Below are positions 10,901-23,200 of a stretch of 64,000 bases of DNA, one piece after another. Within the stretch, counting starts at the first letter, position 1; every line of letters begins with the position of its first letter. A model generated the notes under the pieces. It was not told where the DNA came from. It worked only from the letters and a program-made list of their open reading frames with translations, and did not search any database. The stretch is taken from the NCBI GenBank assembly GCA_034509425.1, contig JAVTVJ010000371.1:248001-312000 (forward strand), given 5' to 3'. The translations under genes and the position numbers were made by a program. This DNA comes from Eopsaltria australis. Taxonomy: Eukaryota > Chordata > Aves > Passeriformes > Petroicidae.

Positions 10901-12106
10901 AGAAGTTCTGGTGATAGCCTTTTACTTGCTTGACACAGATACCATGCTGGAACTTGGAGTAGTGTTTTCTCCTGGTCTGAGGTGTGCTCTCTTTCCTCCT
11001 CCAAGAGGGTTCAAGAATGGATTATCTGGAAATGGGCAAAGCTCCAGTCTGTTTGTGATCCTGTGGGGTCCAGGGTGCGATGCTGAGCCTCGCTGTCCTT
11101 GAGAGAAGTGAAACCTGTGGCTGGATTTGTAGAAAGGAGCTGTTAAAAGAGATGCTGCCACTTTCTTTTCTCTCATGGTCTGGCTGGATACCCCCATCTG
11201 CAGTGATGATGTTACTGCTTCAGTCAGCCTGACAGGCAGGGAAGGATCAGGGCAGCTTCTCTGTGGCACTTGGGAAATTCTGACCTAGACTAGTGATGGC
11301 TCCTGGCTGTAGCAAGTTGCTGGGACTCAAAGTTAAAAGAAATTTTTAGTACAAGTACACTTGTCTTCTGCAGAGAATACTTTTGTTTTTCTGGATGATA
11401 TCCAAATCTGATATGCCTTGTTGAAGGCATGTGACTTGGCCTGTGTCTCACTGGGCAAAGGTCCCAAACAGCCACTTGGATCTTGAGTGTGCTCCCAAAC
11501 AACCTCCTGTCCTCAGCTTCACATGTCAAAAAAGCATAGTTTGATCCACTTTGCTCTGAGCAGCTTCTGTTATGAGATTTTCATCATAAGAATTTTTGCC
11601 TACCTATTTATTTTGAGGAAAATCTCGTTAACAGTGCCCAAACACAGAGAAATCATCAGTTTGCATCAGGCTGAGAAGTCACGTAAAAGCAACTGGCATG
11701 CGTGGGCATGTAGTTGGAAACCTCTAGATTTGGGGATTCTTTTTTCCCTAACAAAAGATGAACATTTTCCTAAGCTGCTCCCTGCCATCTGTCTCCCCAA
11801 ATACAAACCCCTATAACAGTCTCTTCTTCTTCCCTATTTCTGCCCAAGAGTGGATGAAGAAAGGTCACTGTGATACTTTCTCTGCTGTGAGTTTGACGTG
11901 TGATTTCATGGCAAGGAAATCTGAAGAGCAACCCCCTGACTGGCCTTGTCCTTCTGGAAGACTTCCTATTCTTGGAGAACACAGAACGTTTTTCCTTTAG
12001 TTGACATTAGGAGGTTTTGGCTAGGCTATTTTTTGTTTTGGTTGCTGTTGTTTTGAGGAAGACAATAGTTTAATACTGGTATATGTGGGGGGGGGGGGGG
12101 GGGGGG
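7998..12106. other. intergenic or downstream part of the CD200R-like gene; no firm exon
   Basis: No CR1 fragment or complete gene seen. A candidate minus-strand terminal exon lies at 8021-8168 (see findings). Elsewhere I see no immunoglobulin-domain or tail exon I can defend. The segment ends in a run of 20 G (12087-12106) against the assembly gap. Confidence 0.5.
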
Positions 12107-12629
12107 NNNNNNNNNNNNNNNNNNNNNNNNNNNNNNNNNNNNNNNNNNNNNNNNNNNNNNNNNNNNNNNNNNNNNNNNNNNNNNNNNNNNNNNNNNNNNN
12201 NNNNNNNNNNNNNNNNNNNNNNNNNNNNNNNNNNNNNNNNNNNNNNNNNNNNNNNNNNNNNNNNNNNNNNNNNNNNNNNNNNNNNNNNNNNNNNNNNNNN
12301 NNNNNNNNNNNNNNNNNNNNNNNNNNNNNNNNNNNNNNNNNNNNNNNNNNNNNNNNNNNNNNNNNNNNNNNNNNNNNNNNNNNNNNNNNNNNNNNNNNNN
12401 NNNNNNNNNNNNNNNNNNNNNNNNNNNNNNNNNNNNNNNNNNNNNNNNNNNNNNNNNNNNNNNNNNNNNNNNNNNNNNNNNNNNNNNNNNNNNNNNNNNN
12501 NNNNNNNNNNNNNNNNNNNNNNNNNNNNNNNNNNNNNNNNNNNNNNNNNNNNNNNNNNNNNNNNNNNNNNNNNNNNNNNNNNNNNNNNNNNNNNNNNNNN
12601 NNNNNNNNNNNNNNNNNNNNNNNNNNNNN
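12107..12629. other. assembly gap (523 N)
   Basis: A run of 523 N directly after 20 consecutive G. Open frames drawn across it are artefacts. Because it sits downstream of the minus-strand CD200R-like exons it could hide a cytoplasmic-tail exon. Confidence 1.
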
Positions 12630-15600
12630 ATGGCTATAAACTCAATCCAGCACATTCCAGCGAAATTTGTCATCATCACGTACTGAACACCAGCAAGAAG
12701 GCCAGTGTCCAGTGAGAGGGAAGTGAGATGTTCTTAGCTGCTCTGGGAGTTGCTCAGGAGCCTGTGCTGAAACTGACTCCAGAATGCTCCAGGTTGCTGT
12801 ATCCTCCCTCCTGCAGAAGGATTTGGGATAGCTTTGAGTGTAAATAGAACAAGGAGTAGGGGTAAGGTTGGTTACAGAACCCTGTGGACTCTGGTATATG
12901 AATCTGGATCTCTTCAACCCTTATGGAGGAAAGAAAGACCCAGAGCCATTTGAATGGAAACTGTAGCAAAAGCTGTGAGATATTTTTCCTTCTGGCTGGA
13001 GACCCGACCAATCTGGAGAAAAGCTAAAGAAACACAGTAAGGGAACTCACAAAGAACGTGTCCTGAATACCATGGACACTGGTGGCTGTGGCTAACCTAG
13101 GTCACATCTTTGTTGGTATCTCTGCAACTGTGACTTGCCCTGGAGCCTGTGAAGAGAGGGAAGGAAGATGATCCTCTCTGTGTGGTCCCTTTGTGTGTAA
13201 CACACCAGTGAGAGCCCAGTAGAGCTGTGGTTTTGCGGACAGTCTGACCCCAGAGCGAGCCTGCGAGCGGAGAGCTCTGAGCACGAAGGTTTGCAGGGGC
13301 AAGTGCTCAGAGCTGCTCAGCTGCTGCAGAGAGGAGATGGAGCTGAGCACGAATTGCGGGCTCACAGCTGGTGAGAATCGTGAAAACTCAGACACCAGGA
13401 CACCTACAACTATCAGCTAAAGTCCGTGTGGTTTTCTGCTTGCTGGCCTCCGGGTAGGTAGGTTACCATAAAGGATTAGCAGTATCTTTTTTTTAGCTTC
13501 TGAATTGTTTATTCTTCTAGCTCTTATCTCTGAGTGCATCCACACTGTGTGTCAGCTCTGCAGAGTGCAGACTTTGCTGTGACCAAACAGCTCCATGTGA
13601 CAACAGATGGACAGAATGGAGCTGGGTCTGTAAACGTGAAAGGTTTCATGGTGATGTGCCAGCAGAACCATTGTTTGCATCCTGCTGGTGTTCTGCACAA
13701 AAATCCCCAGGCAGGGATTTACACCAGTTTATTGGTTGCACCAGGAAAGGGTGAGAGGCAGCAGGGCAGTAGTAGAAAAGCTGCACAGGAGAGGGTGTGC
13801 AGTGACACAGCATTTCCTCTGAGGTATAAAGCTGGGTAACTACTCCATACATTAGTGTGCTGAGGCTGAAAAGCAGGATTTTTTGATTACTGATGTTTAG
13901 ACGAGGATTTTGACCCTGACTCCTTCAGTAGCTGATTCAGATGTGAAATGAGGCTCACAAAGCTTGAGATGGGGTCAGGCCTGGGTAGAAGCAATGAAGG
14001 AACAGCAAAGATCTAGGACATGTTCTGGCTTGGACTTCTCTGGTCTCTCCCCTCTCCTCCTCCCCGCACTTGTCATGCAAACTTACTCAGCCTTAGACTG
14101 TACTCTAGTATGGTTCAGAGGCTTAGCAATGGCAGTATGTCATCAGATGAACAATAAAACTCAAGGTTCCCTTGTGACTGGATCTGTAAGATGTGTTTAA
14201 AGAAATTAACATTAGAGAATTGTGTTTTGTGGGCTGCAGCTCTCTGGCTTATGCAAAGAGAAAAACTACTGTGAGCCTTAGATCTCAGGATTTAAATAAT
14301 TTCTGTGCCTCATTAGCACAGCAATAACTGCTCAAGCTCAAAAAAAAATCTCTCCCTTTTTTTTTTTGTTTTTGTAGCTGGTGGTGAAACACTTCAAAAT
14401 TTTTATAGCAAAAATGAGAATTGCTCAAATTTATCTTCAGTCCTGTGTGGTCATCCTGGGAAGGTTGCTGCTCAATTATTACACACAAACATTTTTTCTT
14501 CATTTATTTTATCCTTGCAGACATGCTACTTAAATACTAGGATGCAATGTACTTGAAATGGAATTACATAATTTTATACAGCATGAATTTTATAAAACAT
14601 GATTGCATATATGTTAGATTTGCCTGGATCAGAAAAGACTGATACTTGTATGTGTGATAGCAGCACCTGTAGTTGCACTAGAGAGAGGATGGAAGACAGA
14701 GCTGACAGGGTTGGGGAGGATGCAGCTTGCATGCTGTGTTTCTGCACAATTACACTGGCTGCACTGTAGATGTTTGCTTCCTTCTTCTGAAAGCTCTGGT
14801 ACTGCTGCCCACATCACTGACACGAAATAGGACTTTCTTTCATCTCTGCTCAAGCCCAGACACCTCTGCAGATGGAAGCTGCCTTGGTTTGCACCAGTTT
14901 CACATTGTCCTAGGAAACAAGGTACCAACACTGTAAGTGTGAGGACAAAGCTGTTGTGGGAATGCAATTTTGGTTTCTAGGTGTGTAAAACCAGAATTAC
15001 TCCCTTTTATTTGTTAGAGAAACACAATTCCATAAGGCTTCATGTCTGTGGTCTCAAGTGAGCATGACCAGAGCTGGCCATGCTCCAGCCAGCACCCAAA
15101 GGAGAGCTGCCAAGAGCCCTGGCACAGTGTGGAGCTCAAGTGTGACTCAAAGACTGAAGTTCGTTCTGCCTCTGTAGTGTTTGCAGAGGAATTTTGGGCA
15201 GTAATTGCACCTTGTGCCAGGGAGGCCAGCTCAGACAGACTGATCAGCCAAGCTGACAGAAATCCGCAGCAGTTACAACAGCAGCAGACCTGTTCAGCTC
15301 TCATGCAATACTTCCTGCATTTCTACACCGACCCTGCCTTCCCTGGCTTTCTTTGGGTAGGACAAAATGGACCAGAAGTCTGGATCTGAGCTCAGAAAGA
15401 TATTTTGCTGCTTCTTTAATCTTCATAGCCTGGCAATCTTTGTTCAGATCCCTCCATCAGGTGGCAAACCCCTAACCATTCCCTTTGTATTTTTTCTTAC
15501 GAATGATTTATGACAGCAGGAAGAGCCAGGTGTGGACTCCCCTCCCTCCCCCTCTGGCCCAGCTGGAGTGTTCCAGTCCTTGGACCAACCTCCATGAACA

Positions 15601-15726
15601 TGTGCAGGACTGATGGGTTTGTGACAGACTGAGATGACTGTGCATGACATGAATTAGTACCACAATCCCTTCTAAGCTTCTCTGGTCTGGCCAAAGGGGT
15701 TTGTGTGTATTGTGTCCCATACATAC
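12630..15726. other. presumed intron or 3' region of the CD200R-like gene
   Basis: No CR1 fragment and no exon that continues the minus-strand receptor in phase. A frame ending TTDMKPYGIVFL near 15014-15060 looked tail-like, but its reading phase does not match the transmembrane exon. Otherwise unremarkable. Confidence 0.5.
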
Positions 15727-18700
15727 CTTTTTTTAAAGAAGATGTAGAGCTGAAGAGCAGCCTGCAATAAGAGGAGGCTCATGAGGCTGATGAAGCTGAT
15801 GACACAGTGAAGAAAGGATTCAGTATTATCTGAAGAGAAATAGGTGCTCTTTTAGCTACATCTCACAGACCCTGCTTCCCTTGTGCCTCTGTCAGGATGG
15901 CATCTCCTGGACAATGCTCTCTGTGTGCTGTGCTTCAGAGGATGACCTAAGGTAGCTGCAATACAGTGCCAGACACACAACTGGGAAGAAACAACCTCCC
16001 CCCATGTCCTTGATGGAGGAACCTTGTCTTCTGCTGTATGGCCACACCAACTTCACTCCCTAAAGCCTTCACCTACCAGCCAACCTTGGGAAGCTGTAAG
16101 CTGGCTTTCAATCTTCCTGTCACAACCCACAAAGAACGAAACAATTAGCAAGATGCGATGGCACCACTGCAGTACAATACATAGATCTGGGTGATCATGC
16201 CATTGACATATTTGTGTGTCGTGACCTTTGGAATTAATCCTGCCTTTCCATTCAGCCCTAGAAGTGGAAGGCAAATCCACTGCATCCATCTTCTTTCCTA
16301 GAATTTCACAGTTCCGACAGCACTTGTGTTTATCCTTCCCCCTCCTGTCAAACTTCTTACTGGAAACTCAGCTGCACATTTCCTGCTGCAATCCTGCCAG
16401 TGCTACTCATGTTTGCTTTGTGCATGAACAGAGGGCTGAACAGGGCTCTGAACACTGAATGCACGAAGGGAAGCTCACCTGAGGGACAACAATTTATGGA
16501 CTGGCTCCAGTTCCCAGCAGGGTGGGACACCATGCAGGTGGCCATGCTGATCGTGCTGGTATTACACGCTGTCAGCCTGCTGAGAACAGTCACTGTCCCG
16601 TTGTTGTGGCCTCTTTCCTCTGCAGTGGAGCTGCTCTCTGGGACCCAGGAGAGCTGAGCCGGCGGCTTCCCCGCCGCTGCCTCGCACACGGGGCTGCCCT
16701 GCACATCACAGGACAGACTCAGCCTCGGGGGCACTGCAAAGCATCAGCAAGGGGAGATACATGCAGTTAGCTGGGCACAGCTGGGCTGGGCTGTTCTTGT
16801 TCTCACCCAAAATGAACCCAGTGAAAAGAGGAGGATAAGTTTAGAGGTGCCATCCCATCCCATTGCAGCAATGTGGGCCCAAAGCACAAGAGACAAAGAT
16901 CAGGTCTCTTTTTTCCATTTTGCACAATTCTCTCCCACCCATGTGAGCCTTATCACAGTCATTCATATCCTCTGTGTGCATGTGGGAAATTGCTTCATAC
17001 CTGTCATTTCTAACTCATGGGAAAGGAAACAGAAGAGTTTTGGAAAATAAAGAGAAGGGATAAAGCAGCTACTGTTAATGAAATGCATGAGTTTATCCCA
17101 GCAAGAATTACAGAATGGCTTTTTAAGGGACCTCAAAGATCCTCCAGTTCCAGCCTCAGTGCCATGGGCAGGGCACCTTCCACCACCCTACATTGCTCAG
17201 AGACCCATCCAACCTAGCCTTTAACACTTCAAGGGATGGGGCATCCAAAGCTTCTCTGGGCAACCTGTTTCAGTGTCTCTCTACCCTCAAAGGACAGAAT
17301 TTCTTTAAAATACCTAATCTAAATATACTCTCCTTCACTTTATAAAAAAAAAAAGAAAAAAGAAAAACCTCCACTTCTTATTGCACACTTCCCCTGCTGC
17401 ATGGGGAGAGGAGCTTTGTATGTCCAGGCTCAGACATGGTCCTTTGGATAACTGTGAAAGGAGCAAGGAGTGCCTTACCCAGCACGGTCAGGTGGTACGT
17501 CGTGTGGAAATTCGCCTCTGTTGATACCCCTTCACAGCTGTAATTTCCCTCCTGGGCTATTCCCACTTGCCGTATCTCAAGGGCAGGAGCCAGAACTGGT
17601 CTGAATTTCCAGTTTATCTTGTCACTGCAGTTTATTCTGTGTGTCATGTTCGTATCAGTCCTGTATCCCAAGGTGCAGGGGTCTCCAACCTTGGGGGTTA
17701 TTTTCCATGTTAGCATATTCAGTTTTCCTCTGACAGGGCAGGTGAGCTCTGAGCTGCTCCCTACAGTCACTAACACTATGTTGTTCCCTGAGGAGAAAAA
17801 AAGAGAACGTGTGAGAAGGTGCCCAGGAGTTGTGGTCTGGGCTTCACAGGGAAATGTCTGCAGTGGTACACACCAGAGTGAGGCCATGGCTGTGCTCATC
17901 TGTACTTTGTCATCTCTTATTACAGCTGTGCATTATGGAGCCAGTGGCTGTCACAGCCAACCCTTGCAATACTATCAACAAATTTCCCACTGGGACTCAC
18001 AGAGAAATGTCAGCACTGGGACACATCAGCATGAGGCCATGTCTGTGGCAACCCAAGAGCTGTGATTCTCTCCTTAGGCGGGAATACATCTCCAGTTTTT
18101 GTGGCTGTGTTCACAGCCAAAAATATTTGGCCTTGTTTTCACTCCCTCCCTCTGTAAGGTCCTCTCCCTGGGGAGTGAATAAAGTACATGACTGACAAGC
18201 AGAGTCTGAATGAGCTGCAGAGCCCATCTCTCTGTGGAGATCTCCCAGGTTGCTTTTCCCTCAGCATCACTGCCCAGTACAGTAGAATAATGAAAATGTG
18301 AAAATATTCACCCCACTTTTGCTCTGGACATAAGCTGCCCTTTTAATGCAGTCAAGCACAGGTGGAAATTTATGCCCTGATGCTCCAAAGCTTCTAGGAA
18401 CCAATTTCCCTAACTATAGTGGTGACAGAGGAAATAGAAAGAAAACACATTCGTGTTTGGTGTTAGATGCAGAGATCCTCAAGAGACTCAAGATCACTGT
18501 TTTGTGACCTGTTCCACCTGTGGTAACAAAAGCAAACTGGAAAAACAACCAGGAATTTTCATAATTAATGTAGATTAAGGATGGAAAGGATTATAGCTGC
18601 ATTCCCAGATCACATATTTTTGGAATTTGCTCTTCTAAGTCTTATTGAAACTTTCATTCTGAACCTAGTGTCTTAAAATCCCATTATACTTCACTTGTGA

Positions 18701-19151
18701 TGTGTCAGGATAAGTTACTGAGACCTAAAAGCAGAGCTTGACAGGGTGATCACACTGATCATAAAACCTCTCATCAATCGTGTTTTTAATAAAAAATAAT
18801 ATACTCCAACAATACCATTACCAGTTTTCATCAAAGCATTGAAAAGTCCAAGTTCACCTTATTGCTTGACAACTGAAAGACTGAAGAGATCTATTTGCAG
18901 CTAGAAATGTTTTGATTTGCAGGTTATTGGTTTTCCATTAAAAAAGTCCCTTCAGCAGTTTGTAAAGACTCCTTCTACCAGACTTTTCTTCCCCAAAGAA
19001 GAGTTGAGTAAACTCTGATACCCTGCCTTTTAACAGAGAGGTGGTACCAAAGTACCATCAGAAATACCTGTAGCTCCTGTGACTGCAGCGATGGTGAGAA
19101 GGACAACGCTGTAAGTGCTCTTCTCGACAACTTTCAAAGCAGCTCTTGCTT
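15727..19151 (-). CDS. CD200R1: CD200R-like immunoglobulin receptor (partial, 4 exons)
   Basis: Type I membrane receptor of the CD200R family, which binds CD200 and dampens myeloid cells. Minus-strand exons in transcript order: 19151-19068 (end of signal peptide, hydrophobic VVLLTIAAVTGATG); 17787-17479 (V domain: Cys in SSELTCPV, Trp in MLTWKI, Cys in GNYSCEG, and the family-typical NFHTTYHLTVL end); 16733-16479 (C2 domain: VCEAAAGKPPAQLSWVPE, NGTVTV, ATCMVSHPAGNWS); 15829-15727 (transmembrane segment HCVISFISLMSLLLL, then FFKKR stop-transfer). Introns are phase 1 up to the transmembrane exon, as in immunoglobulin-superfamily genes, and all junctions keep frame. Several N-glycosylation sites (NMT, NCS, NNGT, NTS, NWS) are present. 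The transmembrane segment has no charged residue, unlike DAP12-pairing activating members. Neither the start-codon exon nor the cytoplasmic tail was found. The neighbour GTPBP8 matches human gene order. A CD200R1L-type paralogue is the alternative. Confidence 0.82.
17107..17345 (-). repeat. CR1 LINE 3' fragment, antisense
   Basis: Reads on the plus strand as the reverse complement of a CR1 3' end: TTACAGAATGGC, then a 'rescaled' run of CR1 words such as GGGCACCTTCCACCA and TCTGGGCAACCTGTTTCAGTG. It lies just upstream (plus-strand sense) of the V-domain exon, in an intron of the CD200R-like gene, and ends in an A-rich tract. Confidence 0.8.
17844..18110. repeat. imperfect tandem duplication, about 153 bp period
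   Basis: TCACAGGGAAATGTCTGCA at 17844 recurs as TCACAGAGAAATGTCAGCA at 17997, and both are followed by ACACA(C/T)CAG and TGAGGCCATG. Later in each unit a GGCTGT...TCACAGCCAA element also recurs. It lies in the intron between the signal-peptide and V-domain exons. Confidence 0.6.
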
Positions 19152-19824
19152 CTGTGGGTGAGAAGGATTTCTTACACCCTCCATCCTGCTGTGAGCTCTC
19201 CAACATTCTCTGCCAATGATCTTGCAGCCAGAGTCACTGCTCTTCCTCTGCTCCTGAGAGCCCCACAGAGCAGCTACAAAGAGCTGGTTCTTCTTCCTAG
19301 TGTGAAGTTTTCTCTGATGAGAACTGGTGAGCAGAGAGGAAGTGGTATTTGTATTTGCTTTCTGGCCAGTGGCCTTCTGACCCACTGTCTCCAGTGTTAC
19401 TGTGGGAAGACAAAGTCTACAACAGAACTTGCACAAAGCCTAAGCAGCATCATTTTTCGTGTTTGGCTTGGATCTCACTGTTAACAAAATTTTTAACACC
19501 AGGCTCTCATCCACATTTGACAGGATTATTGGTACAGATCAATGATGATATCTGGCAGCCTGAGCTAGGGACCTCAAAAGAGGAACCAGGAACAAAGACA
19601 CCCTGGGGCAATTATACCCTTACAATCCGTTTCCCCATCCCTCATATGACAGTCTGGACCCACAGCAGTATGAGGGTCTGGGATCTTCTCACTCTTCACT
19701 GGCTCTCTGTACCATTACCATGTGGTTGCTACATGGTCATCTTCACATCCTCTTTGGTCAGTGTCTGTGGGGGCTTGGGTTGGTCCCATAGTCCTTGTTG
19801 CAATGTGGCTGTTATAGTTCATAG

Positions 19825-20295
19825 CACAGAATCACAGAACCAATTAGGTTGGAAAAGACCTCCAATATCATCGAGTCCAACCTGTGACTGATCACCACTT
19901 TGTCAGCTACAACATAGCACTGACTGCCATGTCCAGTGGTTTCCTCAACACCTACAGGGACAGTGACTGCACCATCTCCCTGGACAGTCCAATTCAATGT
20001 CTAATCACCTTTTCTGTGAAAAAATTCTTCCTGATGTCCAACCTGAACCTCTCCTAGTACAGCTTGAGGCTATGTCCTCTTCTCCTGTGGCTTGTTGCCT
20101 GGGAGAAGAGGCCAATCCCCACCTGGCTAGAACCTCCTTTCATATAGTTACAGAGAGTGGTAAGGTCACCCCCAAGTGTTTTCTTTTCCAGGCTAAACAA
20201 TCCCAGCTCCCTCAGCCATTCCTCACAGGACTTACTCTCCAGACCTTTCACCAGCTTTGCTGCCCTGCTCTGGACACAGTCCAGCACCTGATCTA
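19825..20295 (-). repeat. CR1 LINE 3' end, antisense
   Basis: Begins CACAGAATCACAGAACC on the plus strand, the reverse complement of the CR1 3' terminus. On the minus strand it encodes the end of the CR1 ORF2 protein (LRELGLFSLEKKTLGGDL, then CNYMKGGSSQVGIGLFSQ). Roughly 470 bp, upstream of the CD200R-like exons. Confidence 0.92.
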
Positions 20296-23200
20296 TGGGC
20301 TGGCTACTCTAGCTATTAATAGTAAAGTAATATTTAAGTTCCTAGCTTTGTCTATCCTAACTATCATGAATGTTCAGATTGTTATCTCCAAGTTGCACTA
20401 CAATCCATCTTTGATTTACACAACATGATTTAGTTCAGATAAAGCTCAGTTTGCACCCTAACAATTCGAATTGCTTATTTCAAGCAAACACCTATTTCAA
20501 ATGGCATAACATTTTCAACACTCACAGTAAGAATTTTATCATTGGGAATTAGGGGAAGGATATTTTTAGTAGCCACTTAAAGGATGCTCAACATATTAAA
20601 AGCAAAATCTCTTGAAAAAAAAATCCTCTTTCTGCCCACTCTGTCCTTCCCTACAAATGTAAAAGCCAAAGACATTTTCTCTAAAAGGCACAGGCAATCA
20701 CTTCTCCTCTGCAGGGAGGGTGGGTAGCTACATATGATGTACATTTATTACAGCTCTTTTTCTCTGATAATAGTACAGCTAAGGCTAGGCAAAAGTTCCT
20801 TTTTTTTTTTGCACCACTGTTTTGTTTCTTAATGTATTTTTATCCTATATCCCCTCACATACACACAAGTGAGCATAGAGCTGTGAGATTTTGTGTAGAG
20901 CCAGAAGGGTGCCTTAATTTATGCAAGATCTCTGAAGGCCATTCCCAAGCTACTACTGTCCATCTTCCCATGTGATTAAGACTGCTGCCTTATACCAGCA
21001 AAGACAGCTCTCCTAGATGTAAGACGAACCTCCCTGAAAATTAATGTACTGAATTTAATTTTATCAGAAAATTATTTGCCTCCCCACACTCTGAAACCAC
21101 CAAGCTGAAATGAGTTGATGATTATTTTGACTGTTCTAAGAACAGAACTCTCCCCCTACAACTACAGTCAGAGTGGATTTTTGTATTTATGTGGCTGTGT
21201 GAAATGTGGTTGGAAGGGCTTCAGTTTTGTGGTCAAAAAGACATCTGTGACTGAAGGAATCACTGACAGGCAGAGAACCATGACCTCCTTCACCCACCCT
21301 TCACTCAAATAGTGGGTGCTATTTAACTGAGAGGAGACATAGCATCCATAAATGACTCCAAGAAAAAGCTGGGTGAGTGCAAAGAGAGTCAGGCAACCTC
21401 TCTTTACACTTCTTATGAAAAGACAACAGCAGCAATAAAATGAAATCCTCATCTCTGATGTCTTGTTGCTTCAGTTATACTGTCCAAAAAGTCACTCTGT
21501 CAAGCAACCTCAGATAGCAAACTGCACCTTGGTCAGCACAGCTTCTGCTTCAGCGCTGTGTGGTTTGGCAGTGAAGTGCAACAACCATTACTCATGTTTT
21601 GAGCAGATCCAAGATGCAAATATCATATGTAGATCCCTGTGGTGTGAGACGTACCACAGTTTCAACCATACAGTCTGTGGGTAAGGTAGTTCAGAACTAA
21701 CTGGCAGAGGAAGCATGAAATAATGGTCCAAGTCATAAAAATCAGAATATTTCAGGGTCCTAATCACTGGGGGTTTAATCAGGAGCAACAGACCCAAGCA
21801 TCCAGAGAATGTAGGGTCATTTTAGAAACTAAGGCAGGAAAACTCCTGATAAACGGGGAGCATTCCCTACAGTATGGGATGCAACCTAGTCCATTCACTT
21901 TGGGGAAAGGCCTAATGGTTTTGGGTCTGGGTTTTTTTGCTAAAGATTCTACCTCATCTCTGATATTCAAAGTGATGGCTGGGAAATCATTTCTTTAATT
22001 AGCCTTTTGGGACTTGAGTGTCTGGATTACAGTCTGGCCACAACACAGAAACTCACTGCTTGACTATGGAGAGTGGAAATATTGTTCATGGGTGATTGGC
22101 AGGGGGAGGACTGATGGGAGTTTTTTGGTTTTGGAAGCCCAAACTCTCAGTCCAACACTAGAGCCAGACAGCATGGCAGTATTGTGCCCCAGGCAGCGGA
22201 TCCAAGCAGCCATGCTGCCGGACCTGGTTGTTCTCCAACCACCTCCAGCACAGTCTTGGAGCTGGTTTCAAGTGTCCTTCACTGTTAGATTGTTTCTGTC
22301 TCAGCTCAGAAGGCTTCTGTGGTCTCAGACCCTGTTTTAGTTGAATTCATAGCTCACAATCACCATGAAAGACTGCATGACATCCTGTTTCCTTTATGTT
22401 GTTCCTGGCTCTGGATGTACATCACAGCTCTGGCAGAGGGACTTAGCCTCCCCCTGCACCCCCCATTACAGACATAGCCAAATTAAACCAAATTCTGGTT
22501 TTAGATGCCCTCCTGGACATTTCAGAGCAGGCTGCCAATGGTCATTAGTGGTTCAGTCCCCAGAAAGAAGAGGTTTGCAAAGATTGGCTTCATGCTGCTG
22601 CTGCTGCTGCTGCTGTTTTTGCTGCTGTGAGGGTTTTTGTCAGGACCCATGTTATAGCTGTGCTTCCTTCTCCATCTCCTGCTCAAAGCAAGCAACAACA
22701 CTCACCTTGAAAAGTTCTTTTTCTTTTTAACAGTCAAAAAATCTAAAACATTTTACTTTCAGGGGCGTTCATTGTTTTTTTTCTCATTTTGATGTGGTAA
22801 GTTTGGGTCCAGGAGAAAAAAAACTCATCAAATTTAACACGGATATTGAAAAGAGGATTTCAGTTCTGTAAAACCAGTGGAAACTACTCTTAAGCTGGGA
22901 CTAGCAGTGTTAGCTGCCACATGAATAATAATGCCTTTCTCTTTCATTACTTTAATATGGAACCTTTAAAAAACATTTTCCACTAATGGGTATAATAAGT
23001 CTTTTAATTTTTTAACTATTTTTTTGTTAATGTCTCTGACATCTGTGACTTTGAATTCCTTCCTGGGACCAGAGACACTTCTCCCTACCCCCAATCACAT
23101 AGTTTGCAGAGAGGAAAATGCAGAGCTTCTTAACATTTTATACAAACAATTTAGTCTGTAAAACTCATCTAGTATCTCCAGTTCCTAGACCACCTTCCAA

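Noticed and set aside
12026..12715. Open frames of 184-217 codons across the N run
   Set aside because: They exist only because unknown bases contain no stop codons; the flanks encode poly-Gly or poly-Pro from the G run.
15014..15304. Minus-strand frame ending DMKPYGIVFL as the CD200R-like cytoplasmic tail
   Set aside because: It resembles the region before the NPxY motif, but after the only acceptor-like site (ACCACAG) the frame needed does not match the phase left by the transmembrane exon.
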